This document shows positions 8,944 through 17,339 of a stretch of DNA of 64,000 bases, one piece after another (the stretch's first letter is position 1; every line of letters begins with the position of its first letter). The translations under genes and the position numbers were made by a program. The notes beneath the pieces were generated by a model that had not been told where the DNA came from, made no database searches, and worked only from the letters and a program-made list of their open reading frames with translations. Origin of the DNA: Jiangella anatolica (GTDB lineage Bacteria; Actinomycetota; Actinomycetes; Jiangellales; Jiangellaceae); assembly GCF_003236295.1 (NCBI RefSeq), contig NZ_POTW01000009.1, positions 47,262 to 111,261 of the forward strand. Direction: 5' to 3'.

Positions 8944-8957
8944 TTGAATCGGTTTAC
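8944..8957. promoter_or_regulatory. LacI-type operator-like sequence (site C)
   Basis: TTGAATCGGTTTAC is CG-centred; its reverse complement contains AACCGATT as in site A. It lies 65 bases before the start of the minus-strand binding protein (8879). It is the least conserved of the four sites and no convincing -35/-10 pair was found on the minus strand. Confidence 0.4.
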
Positions 8958-8976
8958 GTGGGCTGGTGCGTCATAG

Positions 8977-9025
8977 TTGCACGCGCTCGACGCTCTTGGC
9001 TAGCCTGCCGAGGAACCGGTTTCTA
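8977..9025 (+). promoter_or_regulatory. Promoter of the GH5 gene with LacI-type operator (site D)
   Basis: TTGCAC (8977-8982), an 18-base spacer and TAGCCT (9001-9006) form a good vegetative-type promoter. AGGAACCGGTTTCTA (9011-9025) follows at the expected transcription start, matching site A at 11 of 15 positions. AGGAGG (9039-9044) then serves ATG 9049. Repression by the locus LacI protein is inferred from site sharing. Confidence 0.6.
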
Positions 9026-9048
9026 AGCCGTTATCCCCAGGAGGATCC

Positions 9049-10449
9049 ATGACGACGCTGCCCTGGCTCCGGGTCGAGGGCAGCCGGCTCGCCGACGAGC
9101 GGGGCCGGACGGTCCGGCTGCGCGGCGTCGGCCTGGGCGGCTGGATGAACATGGAGAACTTCATCACCGGCTACGCGGGGACGGAGTCTCAGCACCGCGC
9201 CGCACTGCGGGCGGCGCTCGGCCCGGACGGCTACGCGCGGTTCTTCGACCGGTTCCTCGACGACTTCTTCGCCGACGCCGACGCCGCGTTCCTCGCCCGG
9301 CTGGGCGCCAACGCCGTCCGGATCCCGTTCGGCTACCGCCACTTCGAGGACGACGACCGGCCGTTCGAGCTGAAGGAGTCCGGGTTCCGCCGACTCGATC
9401 AGGCGGTCCGGGCCTGCGCGCGGCACGGCCTGTACGCGATCCTCGACCTGCACGCCGCACCCGGCTACCAGAACCAGAACTGGCACAGCGACAACCCCAC
9501 CCACCAGGCGTTCTTCTGGCAGCACCGGCACTTCCAGGACCGCGTCGTCCACCTGTGGGAGGCGCTGGCCGACCGCTACCGCGACGAGCCCGCCGTCGCC
9601 GGCTACAACCCGCTCAACGAGCCGGCCGACCCCAGCGGCGAGGTCATCGGACCGTTCTACTCCCGGCTCGAGGCCGCCATCCGCGCCGTCGACCCGCGGC
9701 ACGTGCTGTTCCTCGACGGCAACCGCTACTCCACCGACTTCTCGATGTTCGCCGAGCCGTTCCCGGGCGCCGTCTACACGGCGCACGACTACGCGCTGCC
9801 CGGCATCGCCCGCGACGGCGCCTACCCGGGCACGACCCGCGGCGAGTGGTTCGACCGCGACGTGCTGGAACAGACCTTCCTGCGCCGCACCGAGTTCATG
9901 CGGCGTACCGGCACCCCGATCTGGATCGGCGAGTTCGGCCCCATCTACACCGGCGACCGCGACCGGGACGATGCCTGCCTACGACTGCTCGCCGACCAAC
10001 TGGCGATCTACGACGAGCACGGCGCCAGCTGGTCGCTGTGGACGTACAAGGACGTCGGGCTCCAGGGACTGGTGCACGCCCGCGCCGACTCGCCGTACCT
10101 GCGCCGCATCGCGCCGGAGCTGGAGCGGAAGAACCGACTCGGAACCGACTCGTGGGGCGGCACCGACCGCCACATCCGCGCCGTCATGGAGCCGATCGAG
10201 AAGCTGTTCGACCGTGAGTTCCCGGACTTCGCGCCGTACCCGTGGGGCCGGCGCGCCTGGCTCGGCCTGCTGGTGCGCAACATCCTGCTCGCCGAGCCGA
10301 TGGCCGAGCGGTTCGCTGGCTGCTTCGACGGCGCATCGCCGGACGAGGCCGCCGAGCTGGCCGCGTCGTTCGCGTTCGACGCCTGTGTCGTCCGCGACGA
10401 GCTGGCCGCCGTCCTCCGGACGAGCCTGGGTCAGGCCTCGAGCTTGTAG
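9049..10449 (+). CDS. Glycoside hydrolase family 5-type enzyme, probably intracellular
   Basis: The 466-residue product has a clan GH-A (beta/alpha)8 fold: RGVGLGGWMNMENF at the N-terminus, the acid/base Glu191 in YNPLNEP and the nucleophile Glu295 in IWIGEFGP, both at the normal spacing of family 5 cellulase-like enzymes. There is no signal peptide, so it should hydrolyse imported beta-glycosides in the cytoplasm. About 100 residues follow the barrel (from about 365) without a recognised domain. It has its own repressible promoter (site D). Its last 19 bases overlap the end of the convergent response-regulator gene. The precise glycosidic specificity cannot be read from sequence. Confidence 0.88.
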   Translation: MTTLPWLRVEGSRLADERGRTVRLRGVGLGGWMNMENFITGYAGTESQHRAALRAALGPDGYARFFDRFLDDFFADADAAFLARLGANAVRIPFGYRHFEDDDRPFELKESGFRRLDQAVRACARHGLYAILDLHAAPGYQNQNWHSDNPTHQAFFWQHRHFQDRVVHLWEALADRYRDEPAVAGYNPLNEPADPSGEVIGPFYSRLEAAIRAVDPRHVLFLDGNRYSTDFSMFAEPFPGAVYTAHDYALPGIARDGAYPGTTRGEWFDRDVLEQTFLRRTEFMRRTGTPIWIGEFGPIYTGDRDRDDACLRLLADQLAIYDEHGASWSLWTYKDVGLQGLVHARADSPYLRRIAPELERKNRLGTDSWGGTDRHIRAVMEPIEKLFDREFPDFAPYPWGRRAWLGLLVRNILLAEPMAERFAGCFDGASPDEAAELAASFAFDACVVRDELAAVLRTSLGQASSL

Positions 10450-11111
10450 CCGAGGCCACGCACCGTCAGCAGGTAGGTCGGCGCCGCCGGGTCGGGCTCG
10501 ATCTTGGCGCGCAGCCGCTTGACGTGGACGTCCAGCGTCTTCGTGTCGCCGACGTAGTCGGCGCCCCAGATGCGGTCGATGAGCTGGGCGCGGGTGAGCA
10601 CCCGGCCGGCGTTGCGCAGCAGCAGCTCGAGCAGCTCGAACTCCTTCAGCGGCAGCCGGACGGTGTCGCCGTTGACGGTGACCACGTGGCGCTCGACGTC
10701 CATGCGGACCGGGCCGGCGCCCAGCACCGCCTGGCTGGTCTCCGTCGGCTCGGTGCCACGGCGCAGCACCGCCCGTATCCGCGCGACCAGCTCGCGCGAG
10801 GAGAACGGCTTGGTGACGTAGTCGTCGGCGCCCAGCTCCAGGCCGACGACCTTGTCGACCTCGGAGTCCTTGGCGGTCAGCATGATGACCGGGACGTTGG
10901 AGCGCTGCCGCAGCTGGCGGCAGACCTCGGTCCCGGACAGGCCCGGCAGCATGAGGTCGAGCAGCACCAGATCCGCCCCGCCCCGGTCGAACTCGTCGAG
11001 GGCGTCGTCGCCGGTGACGGAGACCGCGACCTCGAAGCCTTCCTTCCGGAGCATGTACGACAGGGCGTCGCTGAACGAATCCTCATCCTCGACGACGAGC
11101 ACGCGGGTCAC
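10431..11111 (-). CDS. regX3: Two-component response regulator RegX3/PhoP type
   Basis: The 226-residue OmpR/PhoB-type regulator has a receiver domain with acidic pocket VVEDED, phosphoacceptor Asp52 (LLDLMLPG), Thr79/Lys101 (TKPF), and a C-terminal winged helix ending TVRGLGYKLEA. It overlaps the kinase gene by 4 bases. With phoU divergent on the other side and a PHO-box-like sequence between, it is the orthologue of mycobacterial RegX3, called PhoP in Streptomyces, which turns on phosphate-scavenging genes under phosphate starvation. Confidence 0.95.
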   Translation of the reverse strand: MTRVLVVEDEDSFSDALSYMLRKEGFEVAVSVTGDDALDEFDRGGADLVLLDLMLPGLSGTEVCRQLRQRSNVPVIMLTAKDSEVDKVVGLELGADDYVTKPFSSRELVARIRAVLRRGTEPTETSQAVLGAGPVRMDVERHVVTVNGDTVRLPLKEFELLELLLRNAGRVLTRAQLIDRIWGADYVGDTKTLDVHVKRLRAKIEPDPAAPTYLLTVRGLGYKLEA

Positions 11112-12289
11112 GGCGTCTCCTTACCAACTGGCGTCTCGAACGCGGACGGTTGCCCGGTTCGGTGCGGGTGCAGCGGCAGTCGCAGGGTGAAGGTGGACCC
11201 CGCTCCTTGCACGCTCCACACGCCTACCTCGCCACCATGGCTGGCGGCGATGTGCTTGACGATGGACAGTCCCAGCCCGGTGCCTCCGGTGGCACGGGAC
11301 CGGGCCGGGTCGACGCGGTAGAACCGCTCGAAGACCCGTTCCAGCTCGCTCTCGGCGATGCCGAATCCCTGGTCGGTCACGCTGATCTCGACGAGGTCGT
11401 CGCGGCGGCGCACGCCGACGGCGACCCGGGTGTTGGGCGGGCTGTAGTTCACCGCGTTCTCGACCAGGTTGCCCAGTGCGATGACCAGCTGCTCGACGTT
11501 GCCCAGCACCTGCAGGCCGGGGGTGCCGCCGGCGGTGAGCCGGATCTTGTGCTTCTCGGCCTCCACCCGGCTGCGGTCCAGCGCCGCCTCGACGACGCTG
11601 TCGACGTCGACGGACTCGGGCGAGGCGACCGGGTCGTCGTACTGCAGCCGGGACAGGTCGATGATCTCCTGCACCAGCCGGGTCAGCCGGGCGCCCTCGC
11701 GCTGCATGCGCTCGGCGAAGCGCTGGACCGCCTCGGGGTCGTCCTTCGCGTCCTCGACCGCCTCCGCGAGCAGCAGCAGCGCGCCGACCGGCGTCTTCAG
11801 CTCGTGCGAGACGTTGGCGACGAAGTCGCGGCGGACCTCGTCGACGCGGATCTCGTGGGTGCGGTCCTCGATCAGCGCCAGCAGCAGCTTGCTGTTCAGC
11901 GGCGCCACCCGGGCCGACACGTACAGCGTCTGCGTCGTGTCGCGCGAGCGCGGGATCTCCAGCTGGACCTCGCGGATCTGGCCGTCGCGCCGGACCCGCT
12001 CGGTCAGCTCCACCAGCTCCGGCACGGCCACGCGGTCGTGGCGGACCAGGCCGAACGCGTACGCGGACGGGCTGGCCTTGACCACGTCGAGGGCGCTGTC
12101 GAGGACGATGGCGCTGGAACGCAGCACCGACAGCACCTCGTCGACGCCCTCGGGGACGCGGGACGTCCGTGGCGGCTCCGGCGGGTGCTGCGCGCGCTCA
12201 CTGGCCTTGAACGCCAGACCCGCCGCGAGGCCGACCGCTGCGCCGACACACGCGGCCAGCGCTCCGGCTGTCACGGCATCCACATCCAC
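11108..12289 (-). CDS. senX3: Phosphate-sensing histidine kinase SenX3/PhoR type
   Basis: A membrane kinase with one N-terminal membrane segment (AGALAACVGAAVGLAAGLAF), a PAS-like region, the phosphoacceptor motif FVANVSHELKTPVGA (His162 from GTG 12289) and the ATPase boxes NLVENAVNY, DQGFGI and GGTGLGLSIVKH. Length matches mycobacterial SenX3. The start is uncertain: the frame also allows TTG at 12328, which would reach into the region with repeats, while GTG 12289 puts the membrane helix at the N-terminus as in SenX3; neither has a strong ribosome site. It phosphorylates the regulator at 10431-11111 under phosphate limitation. Confidence 0.92.
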   Translation of the reverse strand: MDVDAVTAGALAACVGAAVGLAAGLAFKASERAQHPPEPPRTSRVPEGVDEVLSVLRSSAIVLDSALDVVKASPSAYAFGLVRHDRVAVPELVELTERVRRDGQIREVQLEIPRSRDTTQTLYVSARVAPLNSKLLLALIEDRTHEIRVDEVRRDFVANVSHELKTPVGALLLLAEAVEDAKDDPEAVQRFAERMQREGARLTRLVQEIIDLSRLQYDDPVASPESVDVDSVVEAALDRSRVEAEKHKIRLTAGGTPGLQVLGNVEQLVIALGNLVENAVNYSPPNTRVAVGVRRRDDLVEISVTDQGFGIAESELERVFERFYRVDPARSRATGGTGLGLSIVKHIAASHGGEVGVWSVQGAGSTFTLRLPLHPHRTGQPSAFETPVGKETP

Positions 12290-12357
12290 CGATGGTATGT
12301 GCCACAGCGGAGTTCCTCTCCACTTCAAGACACTTCACGGCGCGATTTCGGGCGCTT

Positions 12358-12390
12358 GTTCACCGAGACTTCGCGGCCCATTCACCTTCC
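12358..12390 (+). promoter_or_regulatory. PHO box (three 11-base direct repeat units)
   Basis: Three consecutive 11-base units read GTTCACCGAGA, CTTCGCGGCCC and ATTCACCTTCC. The outer two share TTCACC; the middle unit is weaker. Streptomyces PhoP binds such 11-base direct repeats of the form GTTCACC, and in that genus a PHO box lies between divergent phoU and phoR-phoP, exactly as here. A TACGCT box at 12418 could be the -10 of phoU. Binding is inferred. Confidence 0.6.
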
Positions 12391-12463
12391 GGAGCGGACC
12401 GTCCATCAATTGCACCTACGCTGATCAGACAGGACCAGCCTGCCTACCCTCAGGACGACAGGG

Positions 12464-13141
12464 ATGACGAAGCCAATGCGCGAGGCGTACCACGAGCAGC
12501 TCGACGAGGTCAACGGCCGCCTGATCGGGATGATCCGCAAGACCGGTGAGCTGATGGGGCTGGCCACCAAGGCGCTGCTCGAGGCCGACCTCGACGCGGC
12601 CGAGAAGGCGATGGCATCGGACTCCAGCATCAACCGCGACCAGCTGGAGATCGACGAGCAGGTCCTCGAGCTGATGGCCACGCAGGGCCCGGTCGCCTCC
12701 GAGCTGCGCATCGTCACCTCGGCCATGCGCACCACGTCCGACGCCGAGCGGATGGGCGACCTCGCGGTCCACGTCGCCAAGGTCGCGCGCATGCGCTACC
12801 CCGACCACGCCGTGCCCGACGAGCTGCGCGGCACGTTCGCCGCCATGGGCAAGGCCGCCTGCGAGATGTCGACCAAGGCCACCGAGGTGCTGCGCACCCG
12901 CGACCTCGAGGCCGCCGCCGAGCTGGCCCAGGACGACAACGAGATGGACCATCTGCACCGGTCGCTGTTCCACGCGCTGCTCGACGACCAGTGGGACCGC
13001 GGCGTCGAGGCGGCCGTCGACATCGCGCTGCTGGGCCGCTACTACGAGCGGTTCGCCGACCACGCCGTGCACATCGCCACCAACGTGCGCTACCTGGTGA
13101 CCGGCGAGATCGAGTGGGCCGACAGCACCGCCGGCCACTGA
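12464..13141 (+). CDS. phoU: Phosphate signalling protein PhoU
   Basis: A 225-residue all-helical protein of the PhoU family, with two repeated three-helix bundles; the metal-binding helix motifs appear as TTSDAERMGDLAVH (about 88-101) and GRYYERFADHAVH in the second repeat. PhoU dampens the phosphate two-component system and links it to phosphate transport. It is divergent from senX3-regX3 across a PHO box. ATG 12464 has AGGA eight bases upstream; ATG 12476 (MREAYHE, as in Streptomyces PhoU) is an alternative start. Confidence 0.95.
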   Translation: MTKPMREAYHEQLDEVNGRLIGMIRKTGELMGLATKALLEADLDAAEKAMASDSSINRDQLEIDEQVLELMATQGPVASELRIVTSAMRTTSDAERMGDLAVHVAKVARMRYPDHAVPDELRGTFAAMGKAACEMSTKATEVLRTRDLEAAAELAQDDNEMDHLHRSLFHALLDDQWDRGVEAAVDIALLGRYYERFADHAVHIATNVRYLVTGEIEWADSTAGH

Positions 13142-13159
13142 CCTAGTCGCACGGGGCTC

Positions 13160-13264
13160 GTCGCGCCTTGGCACGCCCCAGCGTCGCCCTTGGCACGCCG
13201 CAGGTGACCTGGCGCGCCGGAAATGTCGCGATTGTGGGACGCCACGGCGTGCCAAGGCCGCGAC
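13160..13264. repeat. 105-base intergenic inverted-repeat element
   Basis: GTCGCGCCTTGGCACGCC (13160-13177) is repeated in inverted form as GGCGTGCCAAGGCCGCGAC (13246-13264) with one inserted base. A third copy of CCTTGGCACGCC lies directly inside the left arm (13188-13199). The element fills the space between the convergent phoU and FadR-type genes. It could be a small non-autonomous palindromic element or a bidirectional terminator; there is no T-run, so the latter is less likely. Confidence 0.6.
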
Positions 13265-13292
13265 TCCGGTGCGGCGCCGGCGGCTCGGCGCG

Positions 13293-13970
13293 TCAGGGCG
13301 TCAGCGCCTCGCGCAGCCACTGCTCGACGCCGGCGACGTGGACGGTCGCCCAGGAGCGGGCGACGTCGGGCTGGCGGGACCGGATCGCCTCGACGATCGC
13401 GCGGTGCTCCTGCAGGGTCCGCTCCACCGCCGACTCCTGGGTCAGGCCACGCCACACCCGGGCCCGGTGCGTGGGCCCGGACAGGCTCTCCACCAGCGAG
13501 CAGAGCACCGGGTTGCCGGAGCCCTCGGCGATCAGCCGGTGGAACTCCAGGTCGCTGGCGACCAGCTCCTCGACGCCGGTGTCCGGGCCCAGCGGCGCCA
13601 TCGTCGCGTCCAGCTTCGCCAGCGCCTCGTCGCTCATCCGCGTCGCCGCCATGGCCGCGGCGGCGGGCTCGATGATGCGGCGGACCTCCAGGAACTGCAG
13701 GACGGTGTCGTCGCGGTGGAAGTCGACGACGAAGGCCATCGCGTCGAGCAGCAGGTGCGGCGAGAGGCTGGTGACGTAGGTCCCGTCGCCCTGCCGCACG
13801 TCGAGCACGTGGATCAGCGACAGCGCCCGCACCGCCTCGCGCAGGGAGCTGCGCGACAGCCCCAGCCGCTCGGCGAGGTCGGCCTCGCGTGGCAGCCGGT
13901 CGCCGGGGCTCAGCTCCCCGCTGACGATCATCTGCTTGATCTTCTCGATGGCGTCGTCGGTCACGGCCAT
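13293..13970 (-). CDS. FadR-subfamily GntR transcriptional regulator
   Basis: A 225-residue regulator from ATG 13970, preceded by GAGGGGG at suitable spacing. The N-terminal winged helix shows GELSPGDRLPREADLAERLGLSRSS-type sequence (about 19-43) and is followed by an all-helical FCD effector domain with the metal ligands DLEFHRLI and late His residues. Such proteins sense small carboxylates and bind TGGT-N-ACCA operators. Neighbours are phoU (convergent) and the divergent toxin-antitoxin pair, neither a likely metabolic target, so the regulated pathway is unknown. Confidence 0.9.
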   Translation of the reverse strand: MAVTDDAIEKIKQMIVSGELSPGDRLPREADLAERLGLSRSSLREAVRALSLIHVLDVRQGDGTYVTSLSPHLLLDAMAFVVDFHRDDTVLQFLEVRRIIEPAAAAMAATRMSDEALAKLDATMAPLGPDTGVEELVASDLEFHRLIAEGSGNPVLCSLVESLSGPTHRARVWRGLTQESAVERTLQEHRAIVEAIRSRQPDVARSWATVHVAGVEQWLREALTP

Positions 13971-14058
13971 ACGATCGTTCCCCCTCGCGGTTCTGGCCGG
14001 ACTATATGCGCTCACGGCGAGCACACCAGATTGAATCCCAAGTTGGTATGCTCACTGC

Positions 14059-14295
14059 ATGACGGTTCAGATCGCGGTCCGGCTGCCCGACGATGTCGTG
14101 GCATACCTCGACGAACGCGTCGCCTCAGGCGACGCACCCAGCCGCGCCGCCGTCGTGACGGAGGCGCTCGAAGCCGCCCGCCGCCGAGCCGCTGCCGAAC
14201 GGGACGCCAAGATCTACGCCGCCCTCGAGGACGATCCCGATGACCTGCAGGGTCTGGCCGAATGGGCCGTGGGGAAGCCGCTCGGGCTCGATTGA
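14059..14295 (+). CDS. Ribbon-helix-helix antitoxin, MazE-like
   Basis: A 78-residue protein whose first 45 residues (QIAVRLPDDVVAYLDERV, then PSRAAVVTEALEAA) match the ribbon-helix-helix DNA-binding fold of type II antitoxins, followed by an acidic tail with EDDPDDLQGLAEWA that would wrap around the toxin. Its stop codon shares one base with the toxin start (TGATG), the usual coupling that keeps antitoxin in excess. It probably represses its own promoter in complex with the toxin. Confidence 0.85.
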   Translation: MTVQIAVRLPDDVVAYLDERVASGDAPSRAAVVTEALEAARRRAAAERDAKIYAALEDDPDDLQGLAEWAVGKPLGLD

Positions 14296-14600
14296 TGCGC
14301 CCGATCCACATCGTCAGGCTGGACAAGTCCCGCCCAGCCCTGGTGCTGACCAGGGAAGCCGTCCGCCCGTACATCGGCCGCTTCACCGTGGCGCCGATCA
14401 CCAGCACCATCAGAGGTCTCTCGACCGAGGTGCGCCTCGGGCCGAGGAACGGCGTCGACCACGAGTGCGTGGTCTCCTGCGACAACATCGTCACCGTGCC
14501 GGTCGACGCGGTCGGCCGGCAGGTCGGCTACCTCTGGGAAGAGCAGGAAGCCGACCTCGCCGAGGCCATCGCCAACGCGTTCGAACTGCGACCGGACTAG
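14295..14600 (+). CDS. MazF/PemK-type endoribonuclease toxin
   Basis: A 101-residue basic protein with the PemK/MazF SH3-like fold: [13 protein letters not shown] near residue 13, the conserved [19 protein letters not shown] strand pair and [20 protein letters not shown]. Family members cleave single-stranded mRNA at short motifs and stop growth. It is coupled to the antitoxin at 14059-14295. The N-terminal strand is shorter than in classic MazF. The 3' end overlaps the convergent gpmA gene by 4 bases. Confidence 0.85.
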   Translation: MRPIHIVRLDKSRPALVLTREAVRPYIGRFTVAPITSTIRGLSTEVRLGPRNGVDHECVVSCDNIVTVPVDAVGRQVGYLWEEQEADLAEAIANAFELRPD

Positions 14601-15343
14601 CGGCCCTGGTTCTTGACCGCCTCGATGGCCGCCGCGGCGGCGTCCGGGTCGAGATACTCCCCGCCCGCCGTGACCGGGCGCAGCGACTCGTCCAGCTCGT
14701 AGACCAGCGGCACGCCGGTGGGGATGTTCAGGCCGGCGATGGCGTCGTCGGAGATGCCGTCGAGGTGCTTGACCAGCGCCCGTAGCGAGTTGCCGTGCGC
14801 GACGACGGCGACGGTCTGGCCGCGGCGCAGGTCCGGCACGATCGCGTCGTACCAGTACGGCAGGAACCGCTCCAGCACGTCCTTCAGGCACTCGGTGGCC
14901 GGCAGCAGCTCCGGCGGCAGGTCGGCGTAGCGCGGCTCGCCGGTCTGGGCGAACTCGTCGCCGGGGTCGATCGGCGGCGGCGGGGTGTCGTAGGAGCGAC
15001 GCCAGAGCATGAACTGCTCCTCGCCGAACTCGGCCAGCGTCTGCTTCTTGTCCTTGCCCTGCAGCGCGCCGTAGTGGCGCTCGTTGAGCCGCCACGACCG
15101 CCGCACCGGGATCCAGTGCCGGTCGGCGACGTCGAGGGTGATGTTGGCGGTGCGGATGGCCCGGCGCAGCACGCTGGTGTGCAGCACGTCGGGCAGCACG
15201 CCGCGCGCCCTCAGCAGCTCGCCGCCGCGGCGGGCCTCGGCCTCGCCCTTCGCGGTGAGGTCGACGTCGACCCACCCGGTGAACAGGTTCTTCGCGTTCC
15301 ACTCGCTCTCGCCGTGACGGAGCAGCACCAGGCGATACGTCAT
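14597..15343 (-). CDS. gpmA: 2,3-bisphosphoglycerate-dependent phosphoglycerate mutase
   Basis: A 248-residue glycolytic enzyme interconverting 3- and 2-phosphoglycerate. The phosphohistidine motif [10 protein letters not shown] (His10), [27 protein letters not shown] and the second catalytic His in [18 protein letters not shown] are all present. ATG 15343 begins the protein directly before the LLRHG strand as in the family; an upstream in-frame start at 15406 lies in the neighbouring gene's end. In actinobacteria this gene usually sits between mshA and senX3-regX3, as here. Confidence 0.97.
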   Translation of the reverse strand: MTYRLVLLRHGESEWNAKNLFTGWVDVDLTAKGEAEARRGGELLRARGVLPDVLHTSVLRRAIRTANITLDVADRHWIPVRRSWRLNERHYGALQGKDKKQTLAEFGEEQFMLWRRSYDTPPPPIDPGDEFAQTGEPRYADLPPELLPATECLKDVLERFLPYWYDAIVPDLRRGQTVAVVAHGNSLRALVKHLDGISDDAIAGLNIPTGVPLVYELDESLRPVTAGGEYLDPDAAAAAIEAVKNQGR

Positions 15344-15353
15344 GGGCGCCAGC

Positions 15354-15848
15354 TTACGGTGCGGGTTTGAGGTGCTCGAACGCGGCCAGGTTCCGGGTGG
15401 ACTCACCGCGGGCGAGCCGCCACTCCCACTCCCGCCGGATGGACGCGGCGAACCCCAGCTCCAGGATGGTGTTGAACGAGGAGTCGGCGGTGTCGAGCAC
15501 GATGCCGAGCAGCCGGTCCACCTCCTCCGCTGTGACGGCGTGCAGCGGCAGCCGGCCGACGAGGTAGATGTCGCCGGCCCGGTCGACGGCGAACGCGACG
15601 CCGGACAGCCGGGCGTTGCGCTCCAGCAGCCAGCGGTAGACGGCCTCGTGGTTCTCGTCGGGCTTGCGGGCGACGAACGCGCTGACGAGGAGGCTGTGGT
15701 CGCGGACGGCGAGGCTGCAGGACGTCTTCAGCTTGCGCTCGCCGGGCAGCTCGACGGCGAACTCGCCGGGAGCGGGCTCGTCCCACGGCTGGCCGGAGCC
15801 GGCGAGGTAGTCGCGGACGACCGCGGCCGGGCCGTCGCCGTTGGTCAT
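15354..15848 (-). CDS. YbjN domain-containing protein
   Basis: A 164-residue cytoplasmic protein from ATG 15848, which overlaps the mshA stop by 4 bases. It contains the YbjN fold (a class I type III secretion chaperone-like alpha/beta domain) with [19 protein letters not shown] and [21 protein letters not shown] segments. The family is conserved between mshA and gpmA in actinobacteria (Rv0487 in M. tuberculosis); its molecular role is unknown. It is the second gene of an mshA-led operon. Confidence 0.85.
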   Translation of the reverse strand: MTNGDGPAAVVRDYLAGSGQPWDEPAPGEFAVELPGERKLKTSCSLAVRDHSLLVSAFVARKPDENHEAVYRWLLERNARLSGVAFAVDRAGDIYLVGRLPLHAVTAEEVDRLLGIVLDTADSSFNTILELGFAASIRREWEWRLARGESTRNLAAFEHLKPAP

Positions 15849-17113
15849 GCCGTCATCACCTGCCGTCGCTGCAGCGCCGTCGTGTAGACGTCGAGCATAC
15901 GAGCCGCGGTCGCGTCCCAGCCGAACTCCGCCGCGTGTGCCACCGCGCCGGCGCCGAGGCGGCGCACCCGGTCCGGGTCGCCGATCAGCCCGGCGATCGC
16001 GTCGGCCCAGTCGGCCGGGTCGTGCCCGTCGACCAGCAGGCCGGAGACGCCGTCGGCGACGGCGGTGCGCAGCCCGCCCACCGCGGCCGCGACGACCGGC
16101 GTCCCGCAGGCCTGCGACTCCAGCGCCACCAGCCCGAACGACTCGCTGTAGGACGGCACGGCGGTGACGTCGGCGGCGCGGTACCAGTCGGCCAGCTCCC
16201 GCTGGTCCACCGGCGGCTCGAAGCGGACGACGTCGGCGAGGTCGAGGCAGTCGGCCAGACGAGCCAGCGCATGAGGTTCGGCCAGGCCGGAACCCGACGG
16301 CCCTCCGACGACGGCGACGACCAGCCGCTCGCGCAGCGCCGGGTCGCGGGCCAGCAGCAGGGACGCGGCCCGCACCAGCACGTCCGGCGCCTTCAGCGGC
16401 TGGATCCGGCCGGCGAACAGCAGCACGACGGCGTCGGCGGGCAGCCCCAGCCGGGCCCGGGCCGCGGCCGCCGGGCCGGGCGCGAACACGTCGAGGTCGA
16501 CGCCCGGCGGGACGGTGGCGACCCGGGCCGGGTCGGCGCCGTACAGCCGGGCCAGCTGCCCGGCCTCGTCGGCGGTGCTGGCGACCAGCAGGTCCGCCGC
16601 CGCGACCACCTGCTCCTCGCCCAGCTCCCGCTCGCGCGGCTCGGGACGCTCGCCGTCGGCCAGCGCCAGGTTCTTCACCTTGGACATGGTGTGCATGGAG
16701 TGCACCAGCGGGACGCCCCACCGGCTGGTCGCGAGCCAGCCGACGTGGCCGGAGAGCCAGTAGTGCGAGTGCACGACGTCGTACCAGCCGGGCGGGCGCC
16801 GCGCCTCGGCCCGCAGCACGCCGGACGTGAACGAGCACAACTGGCCCGGCACCTCGGCGATCGGCAGCAACTCGTACGGCCCGGCCGCGACGTGGCGGAC
16901 GAGGACGCCGGGCGCCGTCTCGACCACCGGCGGCTGGTCCGACGACGTCGCCCGGGTGAACACCTCGACCTCGACGCCGAGCCCGGCCAGCCGCCTGGCC
17001 AGCTCGACGACGTAGACGTTCATGCCGCCGGCGTTGCCGCCGCCGGGCTGGTCGAGCGGCGAGGTGTGGACGCTCAGCATCATCACCCTGCGCGGTCCGC
17101 GCGTGCCCAGCAT
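15845..17113 (-). CDS. mshA: D-inositol-3-phosphate glycosyltransferase MshA
   Basis: This GT4-family enzyme transfers GlcNAc from UDP-GlcNAc to 1L-myo-inositol-1-phosphate, the first step of mycothiol synthesis. Visible are the N-terminal [20 protein letters not shown] loop that binds acceptor, [12 protein letters not shown], the donor site [12 protein letters not shown] and the C-terminal [21 protein letters not shown] motif with the nucleotide-binding Glu. ATG 17113 gives 422 residues, about the family length; the frame continues to 17416 but that leader is unlike the family and runs into a divergent promoter region, so the shorter start was chosen. The ribosome site is weak. Confidence 0.95.
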   Translation of the reverse strand: MLGTRGPRRVMMLSVHTSPLDQPGGGNAGGMNVYVVELARRLAGLGVEVEVFTRATSSDQPPVVETAPGVLVRHVAAGPYELLPIAEVPGQLCSFTSGVLRAEARRPPGWYDVVHSHYWLSGHVGWLATSRWGVPLVHSMHTMSKVKNLALADGERPEPRERELGEEQVVAAADLLVASTADEAGQLARLYGADPARVATVPPGVDLDVFAPGPAAAARARLGLPADAVVLLFAGRIQPLKAPDVLVRAASLLLARDPALRERLVVAVVGGPSGSGLAEPHALARLADCLDLADVVRFEPPVDQRELADWYRAADVTAVPSYSESFGLVALESQACGTPVVAAAVGGLRTAVADGVSGLLVDGHDPADWADAIAGLIGDPDRVRRLGAGAVAHAAEFGWDATAARMLDVYTTALQRRQVMTA

Positions 17114-17339
17114 CACAATCGATGCAACCGCCTGCGGGGGTGGCCGATTCCCTGGCAGAGTGCGCTCGGTTACTGCTGTTTTGCCTGGATAACTGCGAAT
17201 CACCCGAGAAATCCCTGTAGCCGATACCGAGTCGTGATGGAGATTGCCGCCTCCATACGGCAACCTGGTCGCGGCTTGGTGAGTCTTGAAGGGTGGGAGC
17301 GGCGTCGAGGGGACGCCGTCAGGAGGGGGAGGAACCAAC

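Noticed and set aside
17114..17339. Possible riboswitch in the gap between mshA and the L,D-transpeptidase gene
   Set aside because: I looked for cyclic-di-AMP-type conserved cores sometimes found before wall genes and saw none; only a ribosome site at the end of the gap is clear.
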